Numbered from the stretch's first letter, positions 12,470 through 25,797 are shown. The stretch is 64,000 nt of DNA from Gnetum montanum (GCA_015680685.1 MNCI01008733.1:73045-137044), one strand, 5' to 3'. Notes: generated from the letters alone by a model not told the origin. Made by a program: numbers and translations.

Positions 12470-12990
12470 AGATAATGGGATTTCCTCCTCTTTTCTATTC
12501 CATCACAACCAAGGCAAGTGATCAGTGACCACATTCTTAGTTCCCTTTTGATCTAAGATCAAATTCCTGCAAGATCACTAGTCATCATATGACACAAGGG
12601 CTCATCATTGGCTTGTTTATGAGGAAGTGGATGATACTATGATTAGTGTGCACAAACATTTTATATCTAAGCACATAGTGTCTAAACTTTTCCAAAGCAT
12701 ACACCACTGCCATGAGTTCTTTTTTCATGGTGGTGTAATTCAATTGTGAATCTACAATGCTTCAAATTGCATGGTGGATGTAATATGGATGTTTCTTATT
12801 GTCTAACTATGTAAGTATGACTCCTAAGGTATAGTTAGATGCATATGTTATGATATGGAATGGTTTGGACCAATCAGGTGCTCATAGAATCAAAGTCTAT
12901 ATGAGCTTTGATTGAGGCTTTGGAATGTATTTTTCACATTGCTTGGTCTAAATGAAGGAAGCATCTTTCTTTGTTAGTTCAACCAATGGC
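12470..12990 (-). pseudogene. Element A RNase H, degraded
   Basis: Aligns base by base with 34800-35420 in B and 560-1080 in element 0, including the region encoding the ALEKF-like and VF-V-T-HS-I-FL-like blocks. Stops and small indels interrupt the frame. Position between RT and integrase supports the call. It is a non-functional RNase H. Confidence 0.75.
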
Positions 12991-12999
12991 TTCATGATC

Positions 13000-13690
13000 T
13001 TAGAGAAATTATTTATAAATTTCTGGTAGTAACCAGTGTGTCCAAGGAATGATTGAACATCTTTGATAGTTTCTAGTTGATGAGTCATTCCTTAGATGAT
13101 CCTTATCTTTTTAGGGTCTACCTCGATCACTTCTTGTGAAATTTGATGTTCTAATACAATGCCCTCTTAGGGCATGAGATGACATCTTTTTAATACTTGC
13201 TCAAGGAAATTTAAGGCTTGCTCCAATGTAGCACCATAAGTGGAGAAGTCATCTATGAAGACTTCTACTCTGCTATTTATTCATTGTTGAAAGATACTTA
13301 AGACCAGGTGTTGGAAAGTGGTAGGAGGATTACATAGATCAAAAGGTATCTTACGATATGCAAAGGTTCCACAAGGGCTTGTGAATGTTGTTTTGACCTA
13401 ATCTTCTAATGCAATTTGGATTTAGTTATAGCCACTATGACCATCTAGAAAACTATAATAGCAATGTCCAGATATGGTGTCTAGCACTTGATTAATGAAT
13501 GATAATGGAAAATGATCTTTGAATGTTGCCATTTTAATAGCTTGAAGTCAATTTAAATCCACCATTTACCATTTCTCTTTAGCCCAATGACAAGTGGATT
13601 GACCCACTCACTATCCACAATGGGGCAAATGAACCTTGCTTTAAGGTGTTGGTCAATCTCCTCCTTGATAATTTGTTTCAATTTTGGGTT
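13000..13690 (-). pseudogene. Element A reverse transcriptase, degraded
   Basis: The catalytic palm motif reads EVFIDDFST near 13231-13257, with both aspartates kept. The fingers-side segment (about 13690-13480) aligns with the clear RT of elements B and C. Stops and frameshifts occur throughout. It sits between the protease and RNase H, as in all gypsy elements. Confidence 0.8.
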
Positions 13691-14249
13691 CAACTACCAT
13701 TGTGGTTGCCTCATTGGCATCATGGATGGATTAGTGTAAATGTAATGTTGGCATATCCATGACTCAATTACAATGAGTTTAGGATATGACTAGGCCATTT
13801 ATTGATCACTTTCAATAGTTTTTCTTTCTATTCAAGACTAGGTAGCTTTCCATTTTTAAGAATGCATAATCTAGATCGATAGGTAACATTTTCAACTCTA
13901 GGGGCTCCTAGTTAAAATTCTTAGGGATTTCCAACTCTTCCCAATTGGTATCAAAATTTTCATCATCAGAGAGTTTGTGATGAACTTGCTCAAGTTCATC
14001 CATGCTTGCAACATAGGTATATGTCAAGCTCTTAGTAGGTTCCATGCACATTGTATTACTATCAGAATCAATGGTTAGCTACTAGGTGTCCTCTTGTTTT
14101 GTGGTTGTTGTATACAAATGCCTTTGAATATCTACTTCATGTACACATTGCTTGCATGCAAAGATAGATGCTTGTTTTATAGACCAAAGCTTTTACATGC
14201 AATTTCACCATGTATTGCTATACATAATGCATAGAACTCATCTCTTCTT

Positions 14250-14570
14250 CATCTTTTTAAATGCATGTTCTTTTGATATCTCCAAGGAAAGATATCTAAT
14301 GTCCATTCGTGCATCAACAGTGCTTAACCATGTCCTTCCCATAACGATTGGGAATTCCTCCTTCTAGTTTTCAACTTTGATTACTAAGAAATTGATAGGA
14401 TAAGATCATCCATAAATAGTGGCAATGTCTTCAACTAGTCCCATCTACCAATTCTAATATGATATTACTCTTCTTGAGAGGCGGTAGGTTTTGAGAGGTG
14501 TACATCTCATGAGAAATTAAGTTCACACTAGAACTTGAATTAAGAAGAGCCTTACATAATTCATTCCTAG
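14250..14570 (-). pseudogene. Element A protease, catalytic Asp lost
   Basis: The active-site region reads KALLNSSSSVNLIS near 14555-14510. The expected Asp is Asn and the Gly of the D-S/T-G loop is Ser. The downstream WLS-like block is encoded near 14335-14310. It is a retropepsin relic that cannot cleave; the nature of the changes (G to A) fits methylation decay. Confidence 0.7.
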
Positions 14571-14679
14571 CAATCTGTAGATAAATAAGAGGGCTTTTAG
14601 GATCATCTAATTTCCTAAGAAGGTTGCCAACCTAGATTCAATCAGATATGACATGGGTGAGCATAATAGTATGGATTTT

Positions 14680-17119
14680 TGGCAACATTTAGTTTGAAGG
14701 GGACTTGATGGAATGATTTGCAGAGGATGAAGCAAGAGTAGGATGATTAGTTACCTAATTCTATGACTTAGTAGGATAATTGGGTTGAAAGAAGGATATT
14801 TTACAAGCATGAGATTCTAAACCCCTTGGTTGATGAATCGATTGTAGATTGATGGCCCTAGTAGCATTACATTGCTACAGCTGGGCTGGAAGTTTTCCCT
14901 ACATAGATGGAGTAGGTGGTAGTTGGGTTAAGGATGGAGGAATAGGTGCATAAATAGGAGGAGGATAAGGAGAAAATGTGGCACCCTCTCAAAATGTGGA
15001 GAATGATCTCTATAGTACTCAAGAGGGTAGTGGTGATGCTAATAGGGAGAAGCATGATTGGAAGAGTCATGTGGAGACAATCATTGTTAAACATAATATC
15101 CATATGAATCTAGTTGCCTGCAAGGGTATTTCTACCTTCGTGGTGGCATTCCCCACAAATGTGGTTGGTTCCATTATTGGTATTACTTGTATGGTTGTGG
15201 TGGCACTTCACTTGGATAATATTGCTACTATTAATAAAACTACCTATGGTTTCCTTGAGGATAAGGTAACCTTTTGGGTGCTTTCCTTCTTGTTAGTTAT
15301 GGATTTAGAGCATAAACCCTAGATTCCTATAAGTGTGACACAATGGGGTAACATCCTTGAAGATGTTCATATTGGAAAATGTCATAATCACCATCATCAT
15401 CTAACTCAGTTTCCACAACTTCATCCACTACAGTAATCTTACCCTTATCCCTTTGGTAGGCACATTCAGCTTCTTTTCACCTCTTGCAATTGTGATCACT
15501 ACTCTACTCTCTTGATTCTTCAATGATTTTTAGAGTAGTTTGGAATTTTTCATTCAAAAAATCCCACATTTTGTCCACCTTAGTTAAAATTTCAGACATA
15601 GGCTTTTGGATCAATAAGGTTTTTCTATTTACCACCTCATCAAGTGGTGATTCTTCCTCACTATCACAAAATTAGAGTTCCCTCTTCTTGATGGAGGGAT
15701 TCCTATTGTATTCCTTTGCACTTTCAGATTTTCTCAGCTCTCATTCTTCTTTTTCTACTTACTTAATTAGCCTTTGAATTTGATGGGCTATGAGTTTTGA
15801 TAGTCTTCCTTGGGTATAGACCCTAAGAATTCTTCTCATTTCTGATCTAAGTCCATCTATGGTATGGTGAAGTTGTTCCCAAGGAGAATAATCATGGCCA
15901 AGGCATCAATGTATGAGAAAATAGTATCTATCCTTGGTGGCATCCAAGGGTTCATTGTTTCCTTTCTTTCATACTTGGATCTACCTTCTTAGATTAGACA
16001 CTCTATAGTACATATGATACTTATTATTAAATAGCTCAAGTATTGTACTCCACCTATAGATAGATTATGGCTCTAAGGACTAGTATTAGCCTTTTACTTC
16101 CTTGATGACTATCCTAGGAAATAACTTTAATTTCTACTAATCATTTTCAATATTTTATAAAGCATAAGCATCGTGAAAAGCTTGAATATGTGTTTGTGGA
16201 TTAGAATTATATCTACCCTCAAATCTAGGAATATTATTCATATCAAGCCATTTGATTTGATTGTCTTTCATATGCTTGGTTGAAATTTTTATAACCTCTA
16301 CAATATTTAGCATGCTTCAAGTTGCCAATAAAGGTTCATCATCATCATTATTTTATTGTCACTAATGATGTCCTCTATTACCCATTTGTTCATTATGGGC
16401 TTTGCAATCATCATTGTTATCCCATTGTTCATCATCATCATAGGTTTTCTTTGTATGGTGTCTATTAGAACCAAAAGAGGAAGAAGAAGATGCAAATGAA
16501 GAGGGAAAAGAGGGAGGAGGACTACCACCACCATGGTATCTACCAATTTCCTTTTAGTTTTCACGACCATGTTTATCAATTTTCCTATCATCTTGATGCT
16601 TGTCTAAGTCCTTGCCTTGACTACCATGTTTACTTGAACTCAGGTTGTTGATAGTGGAGTTTAGATTCAGGGTTACACCCCCTCACCAGTAACAAGGGAT
16701 GGAGAATTTTCATGTTGAAATACCCTAGAGAGAGGGTCCTCATTGTCATCTTAGTTAAGCAAGAAAAAGGGATTGGTAAAACATTTTCCCTTGACAAACT
16801 CATGGTGCTTCTTCTAGTGTTAATCTCTCTTACATTGTGTTTCAGTGAGATAGTAGTCTTAGTAGTTGTAATCATGCACAACATACTCCTCTTGAAGATC
16901 TTTGATGCCCAACTTCTTAAGAGTTTGAGGTAGCATCATGGGCACATATTGATCAAGAGGCATTACAATGTTGCCTTCCATGTCATGACATTGTAGCTAT
17001 TCATCTTGGTGCAGGATGAAAATGAAATTAGGCACATACTCACCTGGATGAGTATATACCACCTTACATTCTTGAGGGACCAACAGTTTAGCATCATCAC
17101 ACTTGTGAGAAGAAGATAT
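14680..17119 (-). pseudogene. Element A gag, degraded
   Basis: The N-terminus aligns with that of element 0, but the start codon has become ATA (17119-17117), giving ISSSHKC in frame. Then come YTHPGEYVPNFIFILHQDE, shared by all copies, and an acidic, Ser-rich stretch with SSFASSSSSFG near 16500. The central gag domain is around 16280-15640 and a Gln/Pro/Tyr-rich segment around 15330-14980. It is followed by protease. Many stops. Confidence 0.8.
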
Positions 17120-17254
17120 TTTGCAATAAAAATAAAATATTAGTGTGCTTATGTAATTATATTTATGATGAGAATGATGTTGATCTTAGGGTTTATCCAA
17201 TGGTGTTAATGATATTCACCAAACTTGGATAGCACATGTTTCAAACAAAAAGAG

Positions 17255-17272
17255 TCTCTGACAATGGTGCCA
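17255..17272 (-). other. Primer binding site, tRNA-Asp type (element A)
   Basis: Minus strand TGGCACCATTGTCAGAGA, one base inside the 5' LTR. It differs from the tRNA-Asp complement only by transitions (five of 18). Confidence 0.8.
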
Positions 17273-17273
17273 A

Positions 17274-18190
17274 TGATGACTGATGAAGGGTACCCCTACA
17301 CCCAACCATATGAATCATGAAGCGTTCACACACAATCTAGTTGAATTTCATGGACTCTATGTCTTCCAATACACTAGTTTTTTAGGAAGTGAACCTTACC
17401 CTAATAGTTATTCATTATCTTCCCAATTACAGTTGTGATGTACAAAGGTATGTTTAAGTGTAATCGAGGCATATGATTTTTATTATTTTATGTTTTATGT
17501 TCCTTGGTGGTTAAAGTAGAGAGATGAGGTAATTTAATAACTAATTTAATTTAACTACCTAACTAATCTCTAACTAGTCCTAACATACTTATCTAGTCCC
17601 ACTTTTCGTACATGTCTTGAACCCACGTACCCACTACTAGGACTACCAAGCACCATGCTACTAGGTACACCAAGAAATAACATTGCTAGGGCTACCAAGT
17701 AAATGTGTTTACGCTCAAACTGGTCATACTTATGTGTTTAATCTATTTAGCTTAATTAAATAACTAATCGCTTGAAGGCTAATTTAGCTTAAGTAATTGC
17801 ATAATTAATGAAAATAATAAATGCATAAATAAATCACTAATCTATTCTAAGTGCTACAAGGTTTGATCAAAAACCTCATCTTTATTTTTGTTTACACTAG
17901 TGTGGTTAAGGTAAAATAGTGCTTGAATAAAGATTTATACGCTTTCTAACTCCTGCTACAGGCACTCAAAGAAATATTGTAACTCTCAAATGGAAAAACT
18001 ATAAGAAATTTACTACAACTATCACATCACTTCCCATAAACATGGCTGTGAACTTGTATTTATAGTTTTTATTTTTGGTTTGCATCACTGGGACCCCATA
18101 GATGCAGCTGCGTTGACAGAGCAACACCACATAGATAGGGTTGTGTTGATGGGGCCTCATCGACAAGGCCACATCAATGAGAACTCATCA
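17274..18190 (-). repeat. 5' LTR of element A
   Basis: Starts TGATGAC and ends AACTCATCA on the plus strand. It contains the family blocks CCATATGAATCA and TCTTCCCAATTACA, an AATAAA signal on the minus strand (17886-17881) and TATAAATA at 18064-18057. The next base after the end begins unrelated flank. Confidence 0.85.
18057..18064 (-). promoter_or_regulatory. TATA box of element A 5' LTR
   Basis: Minus strand TATAAATA, about 125 bases into the LTR from its outer end. The same octamer lies at the matching place in the LTRs at 21843, 40601, 51375 and 63010. Confidence 0.6.
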
Positions 18191-20540
18191 ATGTGACACT
18201 TTCATGCTCATCACTTGGTCTAACTTCAACATTAGTTGGATAGATTTTATGTTACTTTCACAAAGTTAAAATGTTTTAACATTAGTGTCACTTCTCTAAA
18301 GTTAGAACTTGTTTAGCTCCAATGTCAATCCTAAGATACTTAGCCAAAATAGCCTTGTTTTGTTTTTGAATTGATTCTAAACAACATTTACAAATTTTTC
18401 ATAGATCTCCTCATGATTTAGAGGTTTAGTTTCATCCTTCAAAATTTCTTTTTGGCTACAAATTATGTTTTAATTATCAATTTTATTTCACTTACATTTT
18501 TTACAAACACTTGTAGTCTAGCCTTTCATAGGAGGCCAACACTTTCTTTCAATAATAAAACATTTTTTTTTGAGAAGGGAACCAAAACCATTTTTTTCCT
18601 ACACCATAGCTTCCTATATTTTAGTATTTTACATTGTTTTATTTTTATCACTATATTTAGATTTTATTTCATTTGTGGTAAATCATCTTTGATACTTAGT
18701 TTTATTTTCAGCAATAATCTCTTAGTCAATTTTATTACTTCAACCTATTGTTTCTACCATTATCCTATCTTTCCTAATTCATGTGTGGTAAGTGTAAGTC
18801 CATATTTGATTAGAGATTTGTATCCCATTATGTCAAAATCATTAGCTTATTGAAGGTTATATCAAATCAAAGATCATTTTTGGTCATAGATCAACTACTT
18901 TAAAACTTAATTTATGAAGGTATTCTTGTAAGATTGAGAAAGAAAAATTTCATAGGAAAAAACAAATTTCATACTTATGTACTATCTTGTATGTTAAATT
19001 TGATATGTACTTACTTTATTATGCTTTGATATATATATATAAGTTATTTTAAACTATTTTGAACTATATGCCCATATTACTTAGAAGACCTACTTAGCTT
19101 TTTCTTCAATTAGCTTGAGATTTCAATTCTCATATACTTTACTTTGATAATCAATTTTTATTTAGGCTTTATGCTACTCACTCATTATCAATTTTTTAGA
19201 CATCACCAAAAAGATAAACATTGTTTATCTATCTTATGTTTTAATCGTCTAAAAAATAGACAATGGAGAAGTGTTTTATGGTTTCTCTTGTGTTTCATGG
19301 ATTGACCATGTTGATTAGCATAAAGATAAAGTGGATTCAAGTGATTTAGATTAAGGATCCCAAGATGTTTGAAAGAAAGGATTGATCATATTTACTCAAC
19401 CTAGAATGTAATCGATATGTCCAAGTTTCATCATAGATGTTCCAGCAAAGAATAGGCCAAGTTTAGAGTTTGTCTTCCATTGAACCCAAATGTCCAGGTT
19501 TCATGGTAAATGTTAATGTAGAGAATAGTTCAAGTTCATAGTTTTTCTTTGACTAAGCTTAGAAGTCTAAGGCCAAAGTTAATACATCTTAGTTATGGAT
19601 GTTGAAGGCCAAAGGAAGGATGTCCCAATTGTGAATGTCTCAGTTTCAATTTTGGACATCCTACCATAGTATCAATAGTTGTTAGGGTGGATGTTCCAAC
19701 TTATCCAAGAAATCTAGCCCAAGAGTTAGGCTTCTTTCACTAGACATCCATGCCTCTATTGGGACATCTCAGGTATTCATTAAAGTAAATAAAAAAGCTG
19801 TTTCTTTTCATTTTCCTAACTTCAATTTGAAGAAGAAAACTTGAATGGTATGAAGATTATAAAGAAAAGCACCTAGATTTATTCCTCCAGAAAAATATAA
19901 TTGTAATCATTGACATAACATATTAGATTAGGGTTCTTATTCTTTTCTAGTTGTTGTAAGGATTGAAAGATTATTTTTTAGAGCTAGATTATCATTGCTA
20001 GATTCTTCTCGTAGGGTTTTGATTAATTTATTAAATACATGAGTATGCGTTAATTAGATGCATTTCTTATTCCTTGCTATATCATGTGCATTTGGATTTC
20101 ATTTTAGGGTTGTTCTTTTCATTATCTTAGTATGACAAAGATTGGTATGGATCTGATTCAAAGAATCATCTACCCACACATCATTTCATATGATATTCAT
20201 TCTGATCTTTGCAAAGCATGGCTTGTCTTTGCAAGGAGCTCTATATTAAAATCCTAAAGAATTCAAGTGTTTAGCATTTCACATCAACTCTGAGGGGTAT
20301 GTGAGTGTTTCTTATGAGAGCATCACAAATTGTTAGTTGATCTTGCAAGGTTCTTGGGAGTCCTATGGGATACCAAGATTGTTCATCCTATGAAAATTTT
20401 GTGTCATCCAAGGATCTACCACACTGGCACATTCAACCATATTTTCAATTCAAGAAAATTCTAAGATAATGAACTTTATCACATACATCAATGAGTTTGT
20501 TGCATTGGGTAATTAGTTAATATTTTTAGCAATTTTATTT
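18191..20540. other. AT-rich spacer between elements A and B
   Basis: I see no gene. It holds a degenerate tandem duplication with a 73-base period: TGTCCAAGTTTCAT starts at 19418 and TGTCCAGGTTTCAT at 19491. A plus-strand open stretch at 18452-18853 is Phe/Leu-rich and looks like chance reading of T-rich DNA. Confidence 0.5.
19418..19563. repeat. Two-copy tandem repeat, 73-base period
   Basis: Both copies start TGTCC-(A/G)GTTTCAT and share AGAATAG--CAAGTT further on. The copies are clearly diverged. Confidence 0.5.
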
Positions 20541-20790
20541 ATAATTTTAATTTTATATTCATAGAAAGAAGTTCTCCAAGTGTTTGGTATCAATTTATTT
20601 GATCATGTTAATATTTATTATGATAATAATGTAGCAATTGCTATTTCTAAAAATCTAGTATTTTATGGTAGAATTAAATCTATAGAGATAAAATTTTGTT
20701 TTTACATATCAACTAAAGTTACAAATAGTAAGTCTATCATATATTACATCAAAGGTATAAAGAGTTAAAATATTTATGAAAGCCTTAACC
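20540..20790 (+). pseudogene. Ty1/copia RNase H fragment
   Basis: The plus-strand translation reads VNIYYDNNVAIAISKN, then a GRIKSIEIKFCFYIS stretch. This matches the well-known copia RNase H pattern: a YCDN-A-AI--NP-like block, then a TKHIEI-HFIR-like block. The fragment is about 80 codons. No RT is recognisable upstream and no LTR could be identified. It is the only copia trace in the window and lies opposite to the gypsy elements. Confidence 0.7.
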
Positions 20791-21112
20791 AAGGACATGT
20801 TCACATATTTAAAAATATTTTTTTTGGAATAATAATGCTTTGTAGAAACAACTATAATATTTTTTTTCTGCTACATTAGTTTAGGATATACTAATAAGAT
20901 TCAATGTAGGAAGAACAACTAACATTTTATATAGGTAGAGCAAATAATTCATGAGGCATATGAGGCTACTATTGAGGTAGAATTAGCTGAATCATTATAG
21001 GCATAACCAATGGATTCACACATTCATTTATAGGGATCATGACTAGAAATTTTTTTTGACTCTAGATTTATATCCATGCATGAAAGATGAAGTAGATATA
21101 AAATATCATGAG
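20791..21112. other. Spacer before element B
   Basis: AT-rich, nothing recognised, apart from the last five bases ATGAG (21108-21112), which are the left target duplication of element B. Confidence 0.5.
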
Positions 21113-21946
21113 TGATGAGTTGCAAGGTACCTCTACACCCAATCATATGAATACGAGAATTCACACACGATTCGGTCAAACTCTAAAGATTAAGTGCTTA
21201 TGCACCTATGCAAAACAAGGATGAGTTATGGAGTCGTTGTCTTCCCAGGCATACTTATAAGGCATAATTGTATGGTTAAGTAAACTCGAGGTATATGATT
21301 TTTTATGTTTTTTATATTTTCTATCTTGGTCTCCTAAGTGTGTGAAATGGAAAGATTTAGTTAACTAATTGGATTTTTGTAAGTCTAATGTTTAATCAAA
21401 TCCTAACACTAGCATCCATTCCCACTCTCCGAACACATTTTGAATCAGTGTAACACTATTGGGATTACCAAATGCTAGTCGTTACTGGGTTACCAAGTGT
21501 TACACATATGCTCGAAGTGGTCATGCTAAGTGTGCTAATTCATTTTTAATTAATAATTCTATAGAAATAACATTAATTAACTAATGAGAGTATCAAATAA
21601 TAGTAAATAACATTAAATGCAATAGTTAAGCTATTCTGAATGTTGCAAAATTTATCACAAAGTTCGTCTTTATTTCCAGAGACAAGGTGTGCTCAGGTAC
21701 ACAATGATTGAATAAAGATCTATTCACTCTATGATTCCTACTATGGGAACTCAAAAATAATTCTAACTCTAGAAGAGAAAAATTGCAAGAGTTCGGCTAA
21801 AGGATTGAAAAATTACTACTAAAACCAAGCATCCTTGTCTCTTATTTATAGGTAACAAGACAAGCTCTAACATTGCATGTTCAATGTTGGGGATTCGATT
21901 TGATATTGCATATTTGATATTGGACACATGATATTAGGAATCATCA
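21113..21946 (-). repeat. 3' LTR of element B
   Basis: Ends TGATGAG...AATCATCA. TATAAATA lies at 21850-21843 on the minus strand. It is followed by CAACCCCACGAT, whose minus-strand reading ATCGTGGGGTTG is the probable polypurine tract. Confidence 0.9.
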
Positions 21947-24024
21947 CAACCCCACGATGGAATGAAAACTCATCCTTGAGTTCCTTACAAAATATTGGGA
22001 AGGTATGGGATTATTGACCGAATGATAACTAATGGTGACATAGAATGACAAACTCAAAGTTCCTAGTGAAAATATCGACAAACATATTATAGCATTGGTT
22101 TTCATAAGCATTGTGGTGAACATTATACATAGATGACATCCAGACCCTCATTTGATAGCTTGAAGAGAGAGAGAGAAAAGAAAACAAGGCACAATATTGC
22201 CGATGTCAAAAATATGCATGTCATTGTTCATCCATGGCCACATGACTAAGTTTGTTCCTTACGTAAATGCTCTTGCTCTAGTCCATCCTAAGTGCTCCCT
22301 CCTATTCCATTCCATTATTCATGTGATTACTATCTACACACAACACAATAATGAATTAGCAAAGATAGATAAGATATAATGCAGTTGATACCTTACCTCA
22401 ATATCAAGCACATTGACTAGGTTGTGGGTATGGTAGATACTAGATTATAGGTTTGTAACTAAGAACTAACCAAGGTGTATTGATGAGATAAGTAATGGAA
22501 TGGAAAAATTTGTGATAGGCCCCCATGACTAAGAGCAAACCTCTGATAGCAATAGGATGGAAAATGAAAGGAACATGAAGATAAGAGAAATAACAACGAT
22601 GAAGCTAATAATAAATGCATAGAAGGGAAGAGAAAAATAAAAAAGGATGTCATGGATGGGGTGAAATAAGAAATATTTGACTACGAGATATGTTTAAGGA
22701 AAAGAACTTAACAATTGCACCAAAAAGAAATGCCAATGGGTTCTCCCCAAAGTAGGCTCATGCCCTTAATGCCTTGACAAACCCACAAACCAAAGAGTCT
22801 GTAGGCTCTAGGAATGACATATGGAAACAATAGTTAAGAATTCACCCATAAGATTTTACCAAAGAATAACAATGCATCGACCAAAATATAATCTAATCAT
22901 AAAACTAGCAATGAGGTAGAATACAGGAAGCAATATGGAAAGAGAAGAGAGAATGGAATGGAATCCCAAAATTAAGGTTTTGTAAAGTTCCTTGTGTATT
23001 ATGTGGTTAAGGTGACTTAATAAAATTCAATCCAAATCCATATTAAAACTAACCATATCTAGTGACCTCGCATGAACACACTTGACCAACCCATCCTCCT
23101 AAAATAACAAGAATGCTTTCATAGAGCAACCACCATCCCAAAAAAGGAAGTGAGAAAGGGCCTTAGTTAGAGGGAACCTGTAGGCATGGATAAAATGTCT
23201 TTCTAGTGTCATAACCAGTGCTTGTAGCCCATGTTCCTTTAGTATGTCTAAGGAATGTGCTTTGAATTCCCACCAGGTTTTTTTGAAGTGGGAACCATAT
23301 CATGGAAAGACTTATTTGATTCATTCAACTTCCTGATATTAGTCAACAATGGAAGGGTAGAAAACCTATGAAAAAAATCCCAGTACCCAAGAGAATAGCC
23401 ATCATAAATGTGTCAAATCCCTTTAAAGTCACATCCTTTTCAAGCCATTTGAATCTTTCCTTGTTTTGAAGAATATTGAGACACAAATTCATTAATAGGT
23501 TTGATTAGAAAAAGGGATAGTACAGTTCCAAAACAAAGGGAGACCATAGAATTGAATGGATGAATGGATGACGTGGACTCATTGCCTATTTTATCAAAAG
23601 AAACCATATCTTAATATCAACATTAAAAGTCAAAGGTAAAAACCAAACATTAGCAATCAACACTATTATAGTACAACCCACCATCATAAGCACTTATTAA
23701 GTGATGAGTCAGAATAAATCAAACAAAAGGTAAAAGAAAAAGAAATAGTAAAAATATTAACGATGGTGTAAAACAAAAACAAGTAAAGATGAAAAATGTG
23801 TGAAACCAAGAAAGATAAACAAAACTAAGAGCTTAAAATAACTAGCATTGGTGGCCATCTCCCCCATGACTGAGTTTGAAGAAGGAGATCTGAAATAATG
23901 AGTAGGGCTATTCATCAATAGAGGTAGTGTTAGTACTATTCATTTTGGGATCATGGAAAGGTTTGGTTTGCTAGATATTAACAAATAATTTCTTATCTAG
24001 GCTTCTAGGTTTATAGATCATCAT
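21947..24024 (-). other. Element B 3' internal region, third ORF missing
   Basis: The first ~130 bases match the same position in element C (AATGAAAACTCATCCTTGAG). From about 22450 it aligns with the non-coding spacer of A, C and E, including the conserved block at 23158-23230. The ~2.8 kb third ORF of A and C has no counterpart. No coding frame is recognised. Confidence 0.7.
23158..23230. other. Conserved non-coding block, copy B
   Basis: GGGCCTTAGTTAGAGGG, then AGGCATGGATAAAATGTCTT and ATAACCAGTGCTTGTAGCC. See the copies at 10411, 49818 and 55787. Confidence 0.6.
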
Positions 24025-24029
24025 GTCCC

Positions 24030-25797
24030 TGTACTATCCGAAATTGTCAGTGAGAGGCTAGAATGAATGGACACCGAGAGATCTACGGATGAAATAGTAA
24101 GACCCTACCTTCACTTGAGGGCAAGATGGAAATCAATGGAGGTAGGGTGCATTGAATGGTCCACACACGGATCAAAAGAGGACTTCCCCAAACATACAAA
24201 ATTGCAATGCGTTGGATTATACATAAAAAAATGCAAAACTAAATGTAAACGAATGAAAACGAATGTAAACTGTTTAAATGATAAATAATGAAAATAGAAA
24301 AAATGTGAATAGGAACAATAATTTAAACTATAAGGATCTAGGAAATAATGCAAACTTTTTATGTTGATAAACAATTAAAATGTGCATCGGTCAGAACGTA
24401 GTTGCAGAGTGCTCGCAAGGTGGATGTTTAGCCCTGATGGATCTGAATGGATGCTGGGGAATACAAGTTTTTGGTTGTAGGTTCTGTAGCATGACCAAGA
24501 TTTCCCTTACTCAACATAATCAAGTTTGATACCTCGCGTATGAGAGTGATGCCCAGATTTCTTAAGTGTGTGAGATTCCAATTTTTCAAACCTTGATCTA
24601 GTGAAAAAATAGGAGATTTAAAGGATCTTGGGCACGAGATTCAGATTTGGGAGAAGATTAGTGGTTGCAGGGTGAGAAAACTTCAAATTGGTTGATAGGT
24701 GTGTGCATTGACTGGATGCACGAAATGTTACAATGTACAGTGTGCAGCATGACCAAGATCTCTTATGTTGACATGTGTAATCCACAACGTAAGATCTTGA
24801 TACGCTGAAAAATGCGAAATGTACAAAGAATGTTAAAGTACAAGAGTGGATCTAGATGTTTAGCCTCTGGATCTATAGATCTATGCTAGTGTCATCATTT
24901 GGCATCAGTGTCTGGCATCCAACATCCCAGGTGTCCACGTGACCATCATCACAGGGTGTCAGCGTGACCATCGTCCTAGGGTGTTAGCGTGGCCATCAAC
25001 GTGTCGAATGTTTATGATGCATTTTGAGCCCATTTTTGACCTGGGAGACCCATTTTTGAAGTGTATCTGCATTCCTAAGGTCTAGAGGGTATTGCTTGTC
25101 AAGTTTGAGCTCATTCAGAGGCTTTTTTGGCTCTATTTTGGTTGGTGACGCTGATCCTTATGCTGTTAGAAGCATGTCAGCGTGACTAACAAAAAATGAC
25201 CTAAAAATAGTACATTTTATACCCATTTTGACCTATGAGACACATTTTCGAAGTGGATTTGAATGCCATAGGTCATGAGGGTTCTTTGTGCCAAATTTGG
25301 GCTGATCTGGATGTCGTTTTGACCCTATTTTGGTTGATGATGTTGGTCCTTACGTTGTGCAGCGTCTGAAACATAAACCCAACATCACCAAGTCAAAATG
25401 GCATATTTAAGGCCCAAATCTTAATTTTCTAGAGGTTGGGACCTACTAGGGACCTTGGTGAAGGTCATGGGGGATCCTTATGCTTAATTTTGGCTCAGTT
25501 TTGGGGCTCCAAAATTTGGTGATGCTGAGCCTTACGCTGTGCAGCGTAAGAAAATGTAACCAAAGTATACTTAGCCAAAACCAAGCATTTTGAGATGAAA
25601 ATTTTGATTTTAGATGCTGAAAGCAAGTGTAGTTTCTTGTGGATCCCAAGGGGATCTTGCCTATTGAATCGTGAACCATCGGGGGCTATTTTGGAGGCCT
25701 CCAAGTTTGGTCATGCTATACTCATGCTTGGGCAGCTACATGACTTAACTTGAATCTTGTCTGAAAGTGCTAGGCCAAAATTTTTGTGGTGTTTTTG
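24030..25797 (-). repeat. 3' LTR of element N
   Basis: Starts TGTACTATCCGAAATTGTC. The end is a mutated form (GTGGTGTTTTTG) of the GTGCTGTTTTCA end of the other LTR. It contains a three-fold degenerate repeat around GCGTGACCATCGTCC (24925-24990) and the palindrome at 25531-25550. No protein domain is recognised. A PDGSRFN-containing frame is shared with the other LTR but is short. Confidence 0.85.
25531..25550. repeat. Perfect 9-bp inverted repeat in element N LTR
   Basis: CTTACGCTG, two bases, CAGCGTAAG. The other LTR has the same site at 33453-33472 with one changed base. Related half-sites recur through the element. Confidence 0.7.

Larger units (their letters stand above)
5490..18190 (-). 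mobile_element. Element A: near full-length Ty3/gypsy retrotransposon
   Basis: About 12.7 kb bounded by LTRs 5490-6295 (3') and 17274-18190 (5'). Internal order on the minus strand: primer binding site, gag, protease, RT, RNase H, integrase, ~2.1 kb spacer, third ORF. No target duplication is seen (GCCAA on the left, ATGTG on the right), because the left flank is element 0's internal start. The internal length (~11 kb) matches element C. All genes carry stops. Confidence 0.85.

Noticed and set aside
14978-15322. Plus-strand frame of 114 codons (similar one at 59976-60332)
   Set aside because: Both lie opposite the Tyr/Gln/Pro-rich gag segment at the same place in A and C; the antisense reading is open because of codon bias in that segment.
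18452-18853. 133-codon plus-strand Phe-rich frame looking like a membrane protein
   Set aside because: Poly-T-rich DNA gives Phe/Leu/Ile codons by chance; no start context, no relatives in the window.
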